A DNA stretch of 57,641 bases from DASUFF01 sp036274695. Its GTDB lineage: Bacteria > UBA10199 > JACPAL01 > GCA-016699445. A program made the position numbers and the translations under genes. Positions 39,043 to 47,588 of the stretch are shown piece after piece. The notes beneath the pieces are model-generated. The model was not told the origin of the DNA, ran no database searches, and worked only from the letters and a program-made list of their open reading frames with translations. Position 1 is the first letter of the stretch. Each line of letters begins with the position of its first letter. The stretch spans positions 1-57,641 of the forward strand of contig DASUFF010000124.1 of assembly GCA_036274695.1 (NCBI GenBank). Direction: 5' to 3'.

Positions 39043-39803
39043 GTCAATTCCGTGGCCGCAAGGAAGGTTTCGATCTCTCCCAAGTAGTCTTTTCCCGCGA
39101 TATCGAAAACGTCGTTGTGATGGGCCCCCGGGACGCTGAAGAAGCGTTTCGGGTGAGGCGCCGCCTCGAAGAGTTTCTTGCCCATCGGGAACGGGACGAT
39201 TTCGTCCTCCGTGCCGTGGATGACGAGCACGGGTGCTTTGGAGCGCCGGATCAAGTCTTGAGAGCGGTACACATCCGGGGTCGCTGCTTCCGGGAGAAAG
39301 CGATAAACCGCATGGGCGAGTTCCCGAAGCGACGTGAAGGTGCTCTCCAAGATGACGGCCGCAACCGGCTCTTCCGCCGCGATCTCCACCGCCACCGCTC
39401 CGCCCAGGGATTCGCCGAAAAGTATGATCTGCTCGTTGGGAATCCCGATTTTGTCGGTCAGAAAACGGACGGCGGCGCGGCCGTCCTCCAAAATCCCCTC
39501 GATGGACGGGCTTCCCTGGCTCATTCCGTAGCCGCGGTAGTCGAAGGCGAAGACGTTCCATCCGAGTTTTTGCAGGAATCGGATTTTTTCGACGCGATCG
39601 CCGATGTTTCCCGCGTTACCGTGAAGGTAGAGCAGCGTCCTGTCCTTGCGCTTTCCCGTAAAGAACCACCCGTGCAGGCGGATCCCCTCGGTCGAATCGA
39701 AAAAAAGATCCTCCATCGGACCGTCCGTCTGGGAAGGGTGGTAATTGTGGACCTTGGTGGGAAAGAAAAGGAACTTCGAGGCGACCGCCTCCGTGACGCT
39801 CAT
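39039..39803 (-). CDS. Alpha/beta hydrolase of the BEM46/YfhR type
   Basis: From ATG 39803 the protein has about 254 residues. It has YLHGNAGNIGDR (oxyanion hole), AFDYRGYGMSQGSPS, the nucleophile elbow FGESLGG with Ser132, VIHGTEDEIVPF with the acid, and PGAHHNDVF with His. This is the Ser-hydrolase family around YfhR/BEM46. The start MSVTEAVASKFLFFP resembles a membrane-associated helix common in the family. The substrate is unknown. A longer start, five codons upstream, is possible. Confidence 0.87.
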   Translation of the reverse strand: MSVTEAVASKFLFFPTKVHNYHPSQTDGPMEDLFFDSTEGIRLHGWFFTGKRKDRTLLYLHGNAGNIGDRVEKIRFLQKLGWNVFAFDYRGYGMSQGSPSIEGILEDGRAAVRFLTDKIGIPNEQIILFGESLGGAVAVEIAAEEPVAAVILESTFTSLRELAHAVYRFLPEAATPDVYRSQDLIRRSKAPVLVIHGTEDEIVPFPMGKKLFEAAPHPKRFFSVPGAHHNDVFDIAGKDYLGEIETFLAATELT

Positions 39804-39941
39804 AAAGGCATGATACAAAGAAACGGCCCGCCGGTCCAGTTATCCGCCGCTTGACTCGCCGCGGAGCCTTTGTCTCTTGGAAAGGCACCCCGCTCGCCGT
39901 CGCCGGATCCGGTCTTCCGACGGGTCGTTTCTTATTAACCT

Positions 39942-40340
39942 TTATCGTTCGTACAGGAACCCGACCGTCGCGCCGTACAGGGCCATCCCGAGGAACGTCG
40001 CCACCGCCATCATCACGGAGCCGTAGAAGAATCCCATGCCGAAGACCGGCATCAGGACCATCCCCATGACCGCCCAAAGAATCACGGCATAAATGGTGCC
40101 GCGACCCCAGGAGTGGGCTGGCAGGACGGACCGGAAGAAGGCGCCGTACAGATAGGCGAGCGCGATTCCGATCGCGAAGTACATCACCCAGCCGAATGCG
40201 CTGTTCATATGGAAGAAAGTCGCAAGCATGCCGTACCATTCCATTTTCGGCAGCTGGACGTAATGGGCGACGAACGAGAAGACCGTCATTACGACGGTGC
40301 CGGCCATGCCGGCGATGAACGCCTTTTTGAAGGACGTCAT
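39942..40340 (-). CDS. Small polytopic membrane protein (four predicted helices)
   Basis: From ATG 40340 the protein is 132 residues, starting MTSFKKAFIAGMAGTVVMTV, with about four hydrophobic stretches and several Gly-Met-Phe runs (VLMPVFGMGFFYGSVMMAVA). The GMAGTVVMT start resembles the DUF6789/DUF1440 kind of small membrane protein; this is a weak match. AAAGGAGGT lies 10 nt before ATG 40340, so a GTG at 40352 overlapping that site is rejected. A strong promoter and a palindromic operator lie upstream. Confidence 0.75.
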   Translation of the reverse strand: MTSFKKAFIAGMAGTVVMTVFSFVAHYVQLPKMEWYGMLATFFHMNSAFGWVMYFAIGIALAYLYGAFFRSVLPAHSWGRGTIYAVILWAVMGMVLMPVFGMGFFYGSVMMAVATFLGMALYGATVGFLYER

Positions 40341-40419
40341 GACGCTTTTCACCTCCTTTGAATCCCCGGGGGCCTACGCCCGCACAAGGGAAAGGTCTGG
40401 TCTCTGCGTTGACGCGGTC

Positions 40420-40489
40420 GGTTAACGCACCATGTCGTTAACCATTTGATTTATATAGAGATTGTAAGAGTGAATGGGGACTCTGTCAA
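40420..40489 (-). promoter_or_regulatory. Promoter with downstream palindromic operator
   Basis: On the minus strand TTGACA (40489-40484), exactly 17 bp, then TACAAT (40466-40461) form a near-consensus promoter. GGTTAACG (40420-40427) and CGTTAACC (40436-40443) form a perfect inverted repeat with an 8-nt spacer, about 10-35 bp beyond the start site. That is the place for a repressor that blocks the polymerase on the way to the membrane protein gene ending at 39942. Confidence 0.7.
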
Positions 40490-40499
40490 ATACGGGAGA

Positions 40500-40976
40500 T
40501 TAATAGTGGAAGCCGTTCTTACGTGTGTGGACCATCGGATGCCCCTCGTTCAGTACGCCGCCTTTGACGACTTTTCCTAAAAAGACTTTGTGATCACCGG
40601 CATCCAACTCGCCGGCGACTTCGCAAGACAGGAAAGACATCGCATCGGCGAGCACGGCGCCGCCCGTTCCGCTGGAAATGGTTTTGATCCCCTGAAACGG
40701 ATCCTGCCCCGGTTCGAAACCTTTAGCGAAATGACCGAAGAGGTCCTTTTGGTTGGTATGAAAAAGACTCAAGGTGAAGGATTTCGCCGCTCGGATCGTC
40801 TCCAAAATCGGGCGCGCCTTGTTGACGACCACGGAAACCATCGGCGGCTCGAACGCGACCTGCTGAAACCACGATGCGAGCATCGCCGAATCCTGGGAAC
40901 CGTTCTTGGCCGTCAGCACGCCGACACCCGAGGGGATCTTTCCCAGCGCGCGTCCGATTTCTTCGCGATTGTCCAT
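40500..40976 (-). CDS. Flavin reductase-like (FMN-binding) domain protein
   Basis: The 158-residue protein fits the flavin-reductase/DIM6-NTAB family: ALGKIPSGVGVLTA, ASWFQQVAFEPPMVSVVVNK, and TLSLFHTNQKDLFGHFAKG. These split-barrel proteins bind FMN and reduce it with NAD(P)H, often serving as partners of monooxygenases. Start ATG 40976 (MDNREEIGRALGKIP) follows GGGGG; a start two codons upstream is possible. No partner oxygenase lies next to it. Confidence 0.87.
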   Translation of the reverse strand: MDNREEIGRALGKIPSGVGVLTAKNGSQDSAMLASWFQQVAFEPPMVSVVVNKARPILETIRAAKSFTLSLFHTNQKDLFGHFAKGFEPGQDPFQGIKTISSGTGGAVLADAMSFLSCEVAGELDAGDHKVFLGKVVKGGVLNEGHPMVHTRKNGFHY

Positions 40977-41004
40977 GGTCATCCCCCGTTCTACCGGTTG
41001 AAAA

Positions 41005-42126
41005 TCAGACGGCCTGTTGAATGGGAACGAGCTCCCCGGTTACGCTGTCGATCTTGAGGGTGAACTGTTCCTTGTAGGTGCGGTCATTCTCGGGATTCTT
41101 ATATTCAAGAGTGCCGTAGATCTGATTTTCCGTCTGGGCTCCGATTTCCACTTCCGCCTTCTCGCCGGCGGCGATCTTCGCCAGGACGCGCAGGCGCTGC
41201 TTCATCGTCGCGGGTGCAGGCCCGAGCGAAAGCTTTATGTCGTCCGCGATCACGGTGCCGGTGTTGGTCAGGAGCAGACGGTCGAAACTCTTTTCGACCT
41301 TCAGCACGGGACGTCCCCCCATGACTTCGTCGCGCAGGTGGTCCACTTCGGATTTCCACAGCATGCGGCGAATACGCTCGTCGCTCTTGCGGACCGTGTA
41401 GATTAAAAAGCCCATGCTTGCGAGGGAGATAACGGAAAAGATGATGGCAAGAATGGCATAGGACTCGGACTCGTGAATGCCTTGCAGCACCTCGGGCGGG
41501 ATGACGACCGGGACTTCCTTCACTTCGACGGCCGGTGCGGGTGCCGGGGAGGTCGAGGCGCTCGGGGCGGTGGCCGCCGCCGGAGTGGTCGTGACTTCGA
41601 CTGCCGCCGGTTGCTCCGTCGCCGTTTCGCGCCCGATGACCTCCTTCTCCGGAGACACGGAGGCCGTCACGGGAGTCGATGTGCCGGCAACGGGTTCCGA
41701 GGTCGGCTTTTCATCGACAGATGCCGTGGCGACGGGGGGCGTTGCCGCGGTCGGTACGGCCTCGACGGGCTTATCCGCCGCCGGCGCGGCGATGGTGACG
41801 GGAGCCGCGGCCGGAGTCGGAGACGACGCCTCCGTCACGGTTGGTGCCTGTGCGGGCGCTGATGCGGGGGCCGAAGTGGCGGCGGCATTCGGGAGTTCGG
41901 CCGGGGGATTGGGCTTTTTGGCCAATTCCCGGATTTCTTTCAATTGTCTCAAAACTTCCTGATGACGGGCGTAATCGAGCTGAATCAGGCGCTCATATTT
42001 GTAGTTCAATTCCTGAAGGGTCTTAGCGTCCTTGTTTTCCACCTTATCCGTCGCAGGGGCGGCCCATCCAAGCGACGAAAAGATGAATGAAGACAATAGG
42101 ATAATCAATGTCGCTAATGTTTTCAT
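41005..42126 (-). CDS. Membrane-anchored envelope protein with long Pro/Ala-rich linker
   Basis: The 373-residue protein has a signal peptide (TLATLIILLSSFIFSSLGWA), a coiled coil (about 35-72), a low-complexity Pro/Ala/Thr/Val linker of about 140 residues (73-215), one membrane helix (YAILAIIFSVISLASMGFLI, about 225-245) and a C-terminal beta-rich domain. The linker could span the periplasm. The C-terminal part (RLLLTNTGTVIADDIKLSLG) resembles Ig-like folds. The function is unknown. It is divergent from the His-rich membrane protein gene at 42219. Confidence 0.72.
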   Translation of the reverse strand: MKTLATLIILLSSFIFSSLGWAAPATDKVENKDAKTLQELNYKYERLIQLDYARHQEVLRQLKEIRELAKKPNPPAELPNAAATSAPASAPAQAPTVTEASSPTPAAAPVTIAAPAADKPVEAVPTAATPPVATASVDEKPTSEPVAGTSTPVTASVSPEKEVIGRETATEQPAAVEVTTTPAAATAPSASTSPAPAPAVEVKEVPVVIPPEVLQGIHESESYAILAIIFSVISLASMGFLIYTVRKSDERIRRMLWKSEVDHLRDEVMGGRPVLKVEKSFDRLLLTNTGTVIADDIKLSLGPAPATMKQRLRVLAKIAAGEKAEVEIGAQTENQIYGTLEYKNPENDRTYKEQFTLKIDSVTGELVPIQQAV

Positions 42127-42218
42127 AGATTTGCCTCGGCGCTTGCGATCACGCCCTTTTGCGAGTGACTCAAGAACTCTCTAGTACCGCTCTTCGATTT
42201 TGACAAAAGGAAAGTTGC

Positions 42219-43280
42219 GTGATTAGTGACGTGAAATCTATGTCTCAAAACGCCGCTTTAGCCCTTCCGTTGCCCTCGCAAAGGTCCTCGGAAAGCGCGT
42301 GGCTTCTCTCGCGTCGTTGGGATTTGGTTTTCTTGATCGGCGGCGCCCTTCTGGTCCCGCTTCCTCTTCTTATCAAGAATGGTTTCGGCCTATCGGTTTC
42401 AGCCGTCAATCTGGCCATCACCGTGTTGATCGGTGGGCCCCACCTTTTCGCCACCTTCAGCTACACCCTTTTGGAAAAACGATTTTGGAAGCTTCATCCT
42501 TATTACGCGATGGGGGCGTTTGCGATTCCTCCCCTGGTCGTTTACCTGGGACTGAATCACTTTCCGGTCTTGATTGGTGTGTTTTTTTTCTGGGCCTCCA
42601 TACATATCCTCCATCAGATGTGTTTTTTGGTCGATTGTTACCAGGCCAAGAGAAAAACGGCCACGGCCTGGGCCCGGTTGATTGACTACGGCGTAGTCTT
42701 CACCAGCATCTATCCGATCGCCATATACAAAATGGTGAATGGCACGTTCACCGTGGCCGGACAGACTCTCAAGTTGCCCTTCGTGCTCGGCAACCATTTC
42801 GTGTTCGTCGCCATGACCTCGCTATTCGCCGCCGCCTTGGCGCTTTACCTCGGCAAATGCGTTTGGGAGATCCGGGAAAAAACGCTCAATGGTCCCAAGA
42901 CACTTCTCATTCTGGTTACGGTGGTCGTCTCCTTTCTCATCCCCATTCCAAAGGATCTGGACGTGACTTTTCAGGGATTCAATACCTGGCATTCGCTGCA
43001 GTACATCGGGCTCGCCTGGTGGATTAACGTCTTAAGGAAGGAAAGGGCGGAGATCAGCTCCCCGCTCGTCAATAAGATCGCCGGCCGGAGCCGGACTCCG
43101 TATTTCTACGCCGCATGTTTGGTGCCGACGCTGATTTTCCTGGGAATCATCGCGATTTTAGTGCGCACCACGAGCCTGCCGTCCAACCAGTGTTACTTCA
43201 TGGTGGTGCTGTCGGGACTGCTCGCCCACTATTACTTTGATCACTGGGTCTTCACGAAGACTCAGGCGGTCGTCCCTTAA
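42219..43280 (+). CDS. His-rich polytopic membrane protein, possible metal enzyme
   Basis: The 353-residue protein has about eight hydrophobic segments. Histidines stand at positions that recall membrane di-iron or haem proteins: GGPHLF (His75), HILHQ (His129, His132), NTWHSLQY (His258) and AHYYFDH (His337, His342). Spacing resembles fatty-acid desaturase-type enzymes only loosely, so no function is claimed. GTG 42219 is preceded by AAAAGGAAA; ATG 42240 is a second option. The stop overlaps the convergent acyl-CoA dehydrogenase stop in TTAA. Confidence 0.72.
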   Translation: MISDVKSMSQNAALALPLPSQRSSESAWLLSRRWDLVFLIGGALLVPLPLLIKNGFGLSVSAVNLAITVLIGGPHLFATFSYTLLEKRFWKLHPYYAMGAFAIPPLVVYLGLNHFPVLIGVFFFWASIHILHQMCFLVDCYQAKRKTATAWARLIDYGVVFTSIYPIAIYKMVNGTFTVAGQTLKLPFVLGNHFVFVAMTSLFAAALALYLGKCVWEIREKTLNGPKTLLILVTVVVSFLIPIPKDLDVTFQGFNTWHSLQYIGLAWWINVLRKERAEISSPLVNKIAGRSRTPYFYAACLVPTLIFLGIIAILVRTTSLPSNQCYFMVVLSGLLAHYYFDHWVFTKTQAVVP

Positions 43281-44428
43281 CAACCGATCTCGCGGGAAAT
43301 GACGATCCGCTGGACCTCCGAGGATCCTTCGCCGATCTCGAGCAGGCGCTGGTCGCGGTAGAACTTTGCGACGGGATATTCCTCCATCAAACCGTATCCG
43401 CCGTGGATTTGGACCGCCTGATCGGCGACGCGGCCCATCATCTCGGAGCAGTAGAGTTTGGCGATGGCGGCTTCTTTTTTGAAAGGACGGCCTTGGTCTT
43501 TCAGCCAACAGGCCTTGTAGAGATAGTTGCGGGCGAGGTCGATCTCCATGGCCATGTCCGCCAGCTTGAAGGCGATGGCCTGATGCTTGTTCAACGTGAC
43601 GCCGAAAGTCTTGCGCTCGTTGGCGTATTTCAGCGCGGCTTCGTAGGCGCCCTGCGCGCCGCCCAAACCCATAGCCGCGATCGCGAGACGCCCGCCGTCC
43701 AGAGTCGCCAGCATCTGGCGGTAGCCCCCCCCCTTGGGGCCGAGGAGGTTGGCCTCCGGGACGGTGACGTTGTCGAAGTAAAGTTCGGCGGTGTTGGAGG
43801 AGCGCCAGGTCATCTTATGATGCATCTCCTTGGCGGTGAAACCGGGCGTTCCCTGCTCGACGATGATGCAGGAGATTTCCTTCGCGCCGTTGCCCTTCTC
43901 GCCGGTCACCGCCTGGACGGTGACGCCGGCGGTGATTTTCGAGGCGGCGTTGGTGATGAAGATCTTCGCGCCGTTGATGACCCACTTGCCGCCCTTCAAC
44001 TCCGCGCGCGTTTTCGAATTGCCGGCGTCGGAACCGGCGTCGGGCTCGGTCAGTCCGAAGCCCCAGAGTTTTTTGCCGCTGCAGAGGTCGGGCAAGTACT
44101 TCCGCTTCTGCTCTTCCGTCCCGAAATTGTAGATGGGGCCTATCCCCAACCCGTTTTCCGCCGCCACCGTCGCGGCCTGGCAGCCGTCCACGCGCGCGAG
44201 TTCCTCCACCGCGATGATGTAGGAGAGCGCATCCAGTCCCTGTCCGCCGTAATCCGGGGAAACGGTGATGCCGAAGAGGCCGATTTTTCCCATTTTCTCC
44301 ACGAGGTCGTAGGAAAATTCCTCCTTCTCGTCGAGTTTCTGGGCGACGGGCTTGATCTCGCCTTCCGCGAAATCGCGGATCGAATTGCGGAGCATCTCCT
44401 GCTCCGGGGATAGGTCGTAGGAAAGCAT
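43277..44428 (-). CDS. Acyl-CoA dehydrogenase
   Basis: The 383-residue flavoenzyme has the family blocks LWGFGLTEPDAGSDAGNSKT (flavin/substrate), WVINGAKIFITNA, YANERKTFGVTLNKHQAIAF, and the C-terminal QIHGGYGLMEEYPVAKFYRD. Glu367 in EIGEGSSEVQR is at the catalytic base position. It oxidises an acyl-CoA to the enoyl-CoA and gives electrons to ETF. Length matches short/medium-chain types. No other beta-oxidation gene lies nearby. Confidence 0.95.
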   Translation of the reverse strand: MLSYDLSPEQEMLRNSIRDFAEGEIKPVAQKLDEKEEFSYDLVEKMGKIGLFGITVSPDYGGQGLDALSYIIAVEELARVDGCQAATVAAENGLGIGPIYNFGTEEQKRKYLPDLCSGKKLWGFGLTEPDAGSDAGNSKTRAELKGGKWVINGAKIFITNAASKITAGVTVQAVTGEKGNGAKEISCIIVEQGTPGFTAKEMHHKMTWRSSNTAELYFDNVTVPEANLLGPKGGGYRQMLATLDGGRLAIAAMGLGGAQGAYEAALKYANERKTFGVTLNKHQAIAFKLADMAMEIDLARNYLYKACWLKDQGRPFKKEAAIAKLYCSEMMGRVADQAVQIHGGYGLMEEYPVAKFYRDQRLLEIGEGSSEVQRIVISREIGC

Positions 44429-44446
44429 GCAAGTTTCTCTATTTAA

Positions 44447-44857
44447 TTAATCCGGCCAGCGCAAGACGCATTGGGTCTGGGAGGAGCCGATGCTCATCGA
44501 GCAGGAGCGCGACTGGTTCTTGGGGTCCGTCGCCGTCACGCGGTACTTACCGGCGGGGAGTTTGACCAGCAGCCAGGCGCCGTCGCAGAAGACGTCGAAG
44601 ACGGATTTGCCCGAACCTTCTTCGTAGACGGTGACGTTCACGTCACTGTAGAGGGCGCTCGAGTTCGTGGCGAAGACGATCTTCATCGGGAATTCGGAGA
44701 TGCGCGGGTCGTCCTTGGATTCGCCGATGCCGCTGCACATGTAGGTCACGCCGTTCTTTTTCTTCACCGCGTCGGTGAGGCCGTAACTGCTTTCGGCGAA
44801 GGCGCGGAGGCTGAAGATCGTGAGGAGGACGGTCAGGCAAAGCGTCGTGATTTTCAT
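44447..44857 (-). CDS. Secreted small protein, paralogue of the next gene
   Basis: The 136-residue protein starts with a signal peptide (ITTLCLTVLLTIFSLRAFA) and has a single beta-sandwich-like domain with FDVFCDGAWLLVKLPAGKYR followed by VTATDPKNQSRSC. The C-terminus keeps a Cys-containing hairpin. The centre matches the neighbour at 44868 closely in pattern (V-F-x-x-x-C-x-x-x-W-L-x-x-K-L-P-x-G-x-Y). It resembles carboxypeptidase regulatory-type domains. It is likely periplasmic; function unknown. It follows its paralogue after 10 bp. Confidence 0.75.
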   Translation of the reverse strand: MKITTLCLTVLLTIFSLRAFAESSYGLTDAVKKKNGVTYMCSGIGESKDDPRISEFPMKIVFATNSSALYSDVNVTVYEEGSGKSVFDVFCDGAWLLVKLPAGKYRVTATDPKNQSRSCSMSIGSSQTQCVLRWPD

Positions 44858-44867
44858 AGAGGCTCCT

Positions 44868-45290
44868 TCAGTAACCGACGACCTTCTTGGGCCAGGAGAG
44901 CTTGACGACCGTCCGCTTGACGCCTTCCTCGGGCTGTTTGGAGACGGCGAAGGCTTTCAGCCGGGTGATCTTGTTCCGGTCGACGGCCACGACGTTGTAG
45001 TCGCCCTCCGGCAGTTTGAGGAAGAGCCAGGGCTTTTCGCACATCTTTTTGAAGACGGCGATGCCGGAGGCGTTGAAGACGCGGACGTAGGCGCCGGCGT
45101 ACATTTTTCCCGATTCGGACTGCATCATGATCTTGACGGGGAAGGTCTTGAGGACCTCGTTCTCCAGCTCGCCCGGGGCGATGTTGCTGAAATAGATGGT
45201 GTTCTGCCGCTCGACGCGCTGGGCGCTCACGAGCGAGGGCATCGAGAGAAGGGCAAGGGCGGCGAAGGCAGCGATTCGGAGTCTGGGCAT
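44868..45290 (-). CDS. Secreted small protein, paralogue of the previous gene
   Basis: The 140-residue protein starts MPRLRIAAFAALALLSMPSL, a signal peptide with likely cleavage after SAQ, and has the same core (VFKKMCEKPWLFLKLPEGDY followed by NVVAVDRNKITRLKAF) as the gene at 44447, so both arose by duplication. It is the first of the pair. It is divergent from the Fe-S nuclease gene. No enzyme motif is seen. Confidence 0.75.
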   Translation of the reverse strand: MPRLRIAAFAALALLSMPSLVSAQRVERQNTIYFSNIAPGELENEVLKTFPVKIMMQSESGKMYAGAYVRVFNASGIAVFKKMCEKPWLFLKLPEGDYNVVAVDRNKITRLKAFAVSKQPEEGVKRTVVKLSWPKKVVGY

Positions 45291-45355
45291 TCACGACAAA
45301 ATAGCAAATGGGCGGTCAGGTAGACAAGGCGGATTCTTTGGGCTACCCACCGTGC

Positions 45356-46270
45356 ATGGGAGAGCTGAAGAACACCTTCTCCTGGTCCAAATCGCGGGAC
45401 GAGAAATTCCGGGAATGCCCGCGCCAATACTACTACCATCACTACGCGTCTTGGGGAGGCTGGGACCGTCGCGCCGACCCGAAGGTCCGCGAATTGTACA
45501 TCCTCAAAAATCTGAAGAGCCGGCACATGTGGCTGGGCGAGGTCGTGCACCATGCCATCGAGGACGCTCTGAAACATTATCAAGAGACGCGCGAGATGCC
45601 GACCGAGGCCTTTTTGGACCGCATCACCCAAGTCATGCGGGCCCAGTTCCGGGAATCCAAGGCGCGCCAGTACCGCGAGCGGCCCGGCAAGGCCTTCGGT
45701 CTCTACGAGCACGAATACGAATCGGACATCCCGGACGCCAAATGGGCCGAGATTCACGACAACGCGCGTCGCTGTTTTACGAATTTCGCCAACATCGTCT
45801 TTCCCACCATGGCCAAGCCCGTTCCGGTGGACCGCTGGCGACTGATCGAAACGATGCAGACCTTCGATTTCGAGGGCACGCTCGTCTACGTGAAGATCGA
45901 CTTCGCCTACGAAGACGACGAGGGGCTGAAAGTCGTCGATTGGAAGACCGGAAAGGCCGAGGACGTGGACAATCAGATCCAGCTCGATTGCTACGGCATG
46001 TTTTCGCGGGAGTATTTCAAAGTTCCGACGGAGAAAATCCAGACGATCGAATGCAACGTGAATTCGGGCAAGTCGACCGTTCACAAGATGATCGAGGCGA
46101 AGATCGATTTCGCCAAGCACTATATCCGCAATTCCATCCACGGTATGAAAAGCGCCTTGGCGGATGCGGCCAACAACGTCGCGCGCGAGCAGGATTTTCC
46201 CTTCACCGAAAACGAGCAGACCTGCCGGTGGTGCAATTTCAAGACGGTTTGCGAAAAGTGGGCCAAGTAG
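45356..46270 (+). CDS. PD-(D/E)XK nuclease with Fe-S cysteines (Cas4/RecB-like)
   Basis: From ATG 45356 the protein has 304 residues. The nuclease core shows WLGEVVHHAIED (His65/66), YVKIDFAYED (Asp182) and VVDWKTGK (Asp195, Lys197). Cys21 (FRECPRQYYYHHY) at the start and Cys290, Cys293, Cys299 (CRWCNFKTVC) at the end form the four-cysteine Fe-S clamp of Cas4/AddB-type nucleases. It should cut single-stranded or end DNA. A start at 45308 would add 16 unrelated residues. The helicase gene follows with 1 bp between the stop codon and its GTG start, which suggests a nuclease-helicase unit. No CRISPR genes are near. Confidence 0.88.
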   Translation: MGELKNTFSWSKSRDEKFRECPRQYYYHHYASWGGWDRRADPKVRELYILKNLKSRHMWLGEVVHHAIEDALKHYQETREMPTEAFLDRITQVMRAQFRESKARQYRERPGKAFGLYEHEYESDIPDAKWAEIHDNARRCFTNFANIVFPTMAKPVPVDRWRLIETMQTFDFEGTLVYVKIDFAYEDDEGLKVVDWKTGKAEDVDNQIQLDCYGMFSREYFKVPTEKIQTIECNVNSGKSTVHKMIEAKIDFAKHYIRNSIHGMKSALADAANNVAREQDFPFTENEQTCRWCNFKTVCEKWAK

Positions 46271-46271
46271 C

Positions 46272-47588
46272 GTGTCGCTTCTCGAAAAAATCATCGTCGA
46301 CGCGCCCTTTCAGCGGGCGCTGGACGCCTTCGAGGACGGGGAGGGCCACGTCTTCCTGACCGGCAAGGCGGGCACCGGAAAATCGACGCTCTTAAGCTAT
46401 TTCCGCGAGAGCACCCGGCGGCGCATCGCCGTTCTCGCGCCCACGGGCGTGGCCGCCGTCACCGTTCGCGGCCAGACCGTCCATTCCTTTTTCGGATTCA
46501 AGCCCGGAGTGACGGTCAAGCAGGCCAAACGCCTTGCCGGACGCGCCGTTCGCGAGGGAGAGGCCGAAATCTTCCGGGAGCTGGAGGTCCTCGTCATCGA
46601 CGAGGTCTCCATGCTTCGCGCGGACCTTCTGGATTGCGTCGATGCTTTCCTCAAGACCGTGCGCAAGGAGAGGGAAAAGCCGTTCGGAGGTTTGAGAATG
46701 ATCTTCATAGGCGATCTCTACCAGCTTCCGCCGGTGGTCGCCTCGCATGAAAAATCGGTTTTCGAGGGCCATTATTCCGGCCCCTTCTTCTTCGACGCGA
46801 AAATATTCCCCAAGCTGTCCCTAGAAATTCTCGAATTGGAAACCGTCCACCGGCAGAGCGACCCGGTCTTCATCGACGTTCTGAACGCGGTGCGGAACAA
46901 CACGATTTCCGACGAGCATTTGGCCGTTTTGAACGGGCGTTGTCTGATGGACGACGTTTCCGCGGAGGACATGACGATTTGCCTCGTGGCCACCAATGCT
47001 CAGGCCAACGCCATCAATGAGAGGAAGCTCGGCATGATTCCCTCGCCGAGCTTCGTTTTCGAGGGAAACGTGGACGGAGATTTCTCGGAAAAGGACTTTC
47101 CGACGGAAAAATCCCTCCGCCTCAAGACCGGAGCACAGGTGATGCTTCTTAACAACGACGGATTGGGCCGGTGGGTGAACGGGACGATGGCGACGGTAAT
47201 CGCCCTTTCCGAAGGCGGGGCTGGGCGCGAGCCCGAAGTGATGGTGGAATTGGAGACCGGCGGCGAGTACGAGCTGAAACCCGTCAAATGGGACCTCATC
47301 CGTTACCGTCTCGACGAAAAGAAAAAGACGGTGACCAGCGAGCCGATGGGCAGCTTCACGCAGTTTCCCTTGAAACTCGCTTGGGCGGTGACGATCCACA
47401 AATCGCAGGGCAAGACTTTCGACCGGGTGGTGATCGATTTAAGCCGCGGATTTTTCGCGCCGGGCCAAATGTACGTGGCCTTGAGTCGTTGCCGCCGCCT
47501 TGAGCGCTTATCGCTGACGAGACCTTTGGAGCGCCGTCATGTCTTCGTCGATCGACGCATCGCTTCTTTCATGGCTACTCGCCGATGA
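46272..47588 (+). CDS. PIF1/RecD-like superfamily 1 helicase
   Basis: From GTG 46272 the protein has 438 residues. It has Walker A LTGKAGTGKSTL (about 29-40), VLVIDEVSML (about 108-117), GDLYQLPPV (motif III) and AVTIHKSQGKTFDRVVIDLS (motif V/UvrD_C_2) with VALSRCRRLE (motif VI), so it is a complete 5'-3' SF1B helicase. GTG 46272 lies one base after the nuclease stop codon, whereas an earlier ATG would run 100 bp into the nuclease gene. It probably works with that nuclease on DNA ends or G-rich DNA. The last 14 bp overlap the convergent YjbQ gene. Confidence 0.9.
   Translation: MSLLEKIIVDAPFQRALDAFEDGEGHVFLTGKAGTGKSTLLSYFRESTRRRIAVLAPTGVAAVTVRGQTVHSFFGFKPGVTVKQAKRLAGRAVREGEAEIFRELEVLVIDEVSMLRADLLDCVDAFLKTVRKEREKPFGGLRMIFIGDLYQLPPVVASHEKSVFEGHYSGPFFFDAKIFPKLSLEILELETVHRQSDPVFIDVLNAVRNNTISDEHLAVLNGRCLMDDVSAEDMTICLVATNAQANAINERKLGMIPSPSFVFEGNVDGDFSEKDFPTEKSLRLKTGAQVMLLNNDGLGRWVNGTMATVIALSEGGAGREPEVMVELETGGEYELKPVKWDLIRYRLDEKKKTVTSEPMGSFTQFPLKLAWAVTIHKSQGKTFDRVVIDLSRGFFAPGQMYVALSRCRRLERLSLTRPLERRHVFVDRRIASFMATRR

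Noticed and set aside
45356..47588. CRISPR-Cas locus because of the Cas4-like nuclease
   Set aside because: No repeats, cas1, cas2 or effector gene is in the window.
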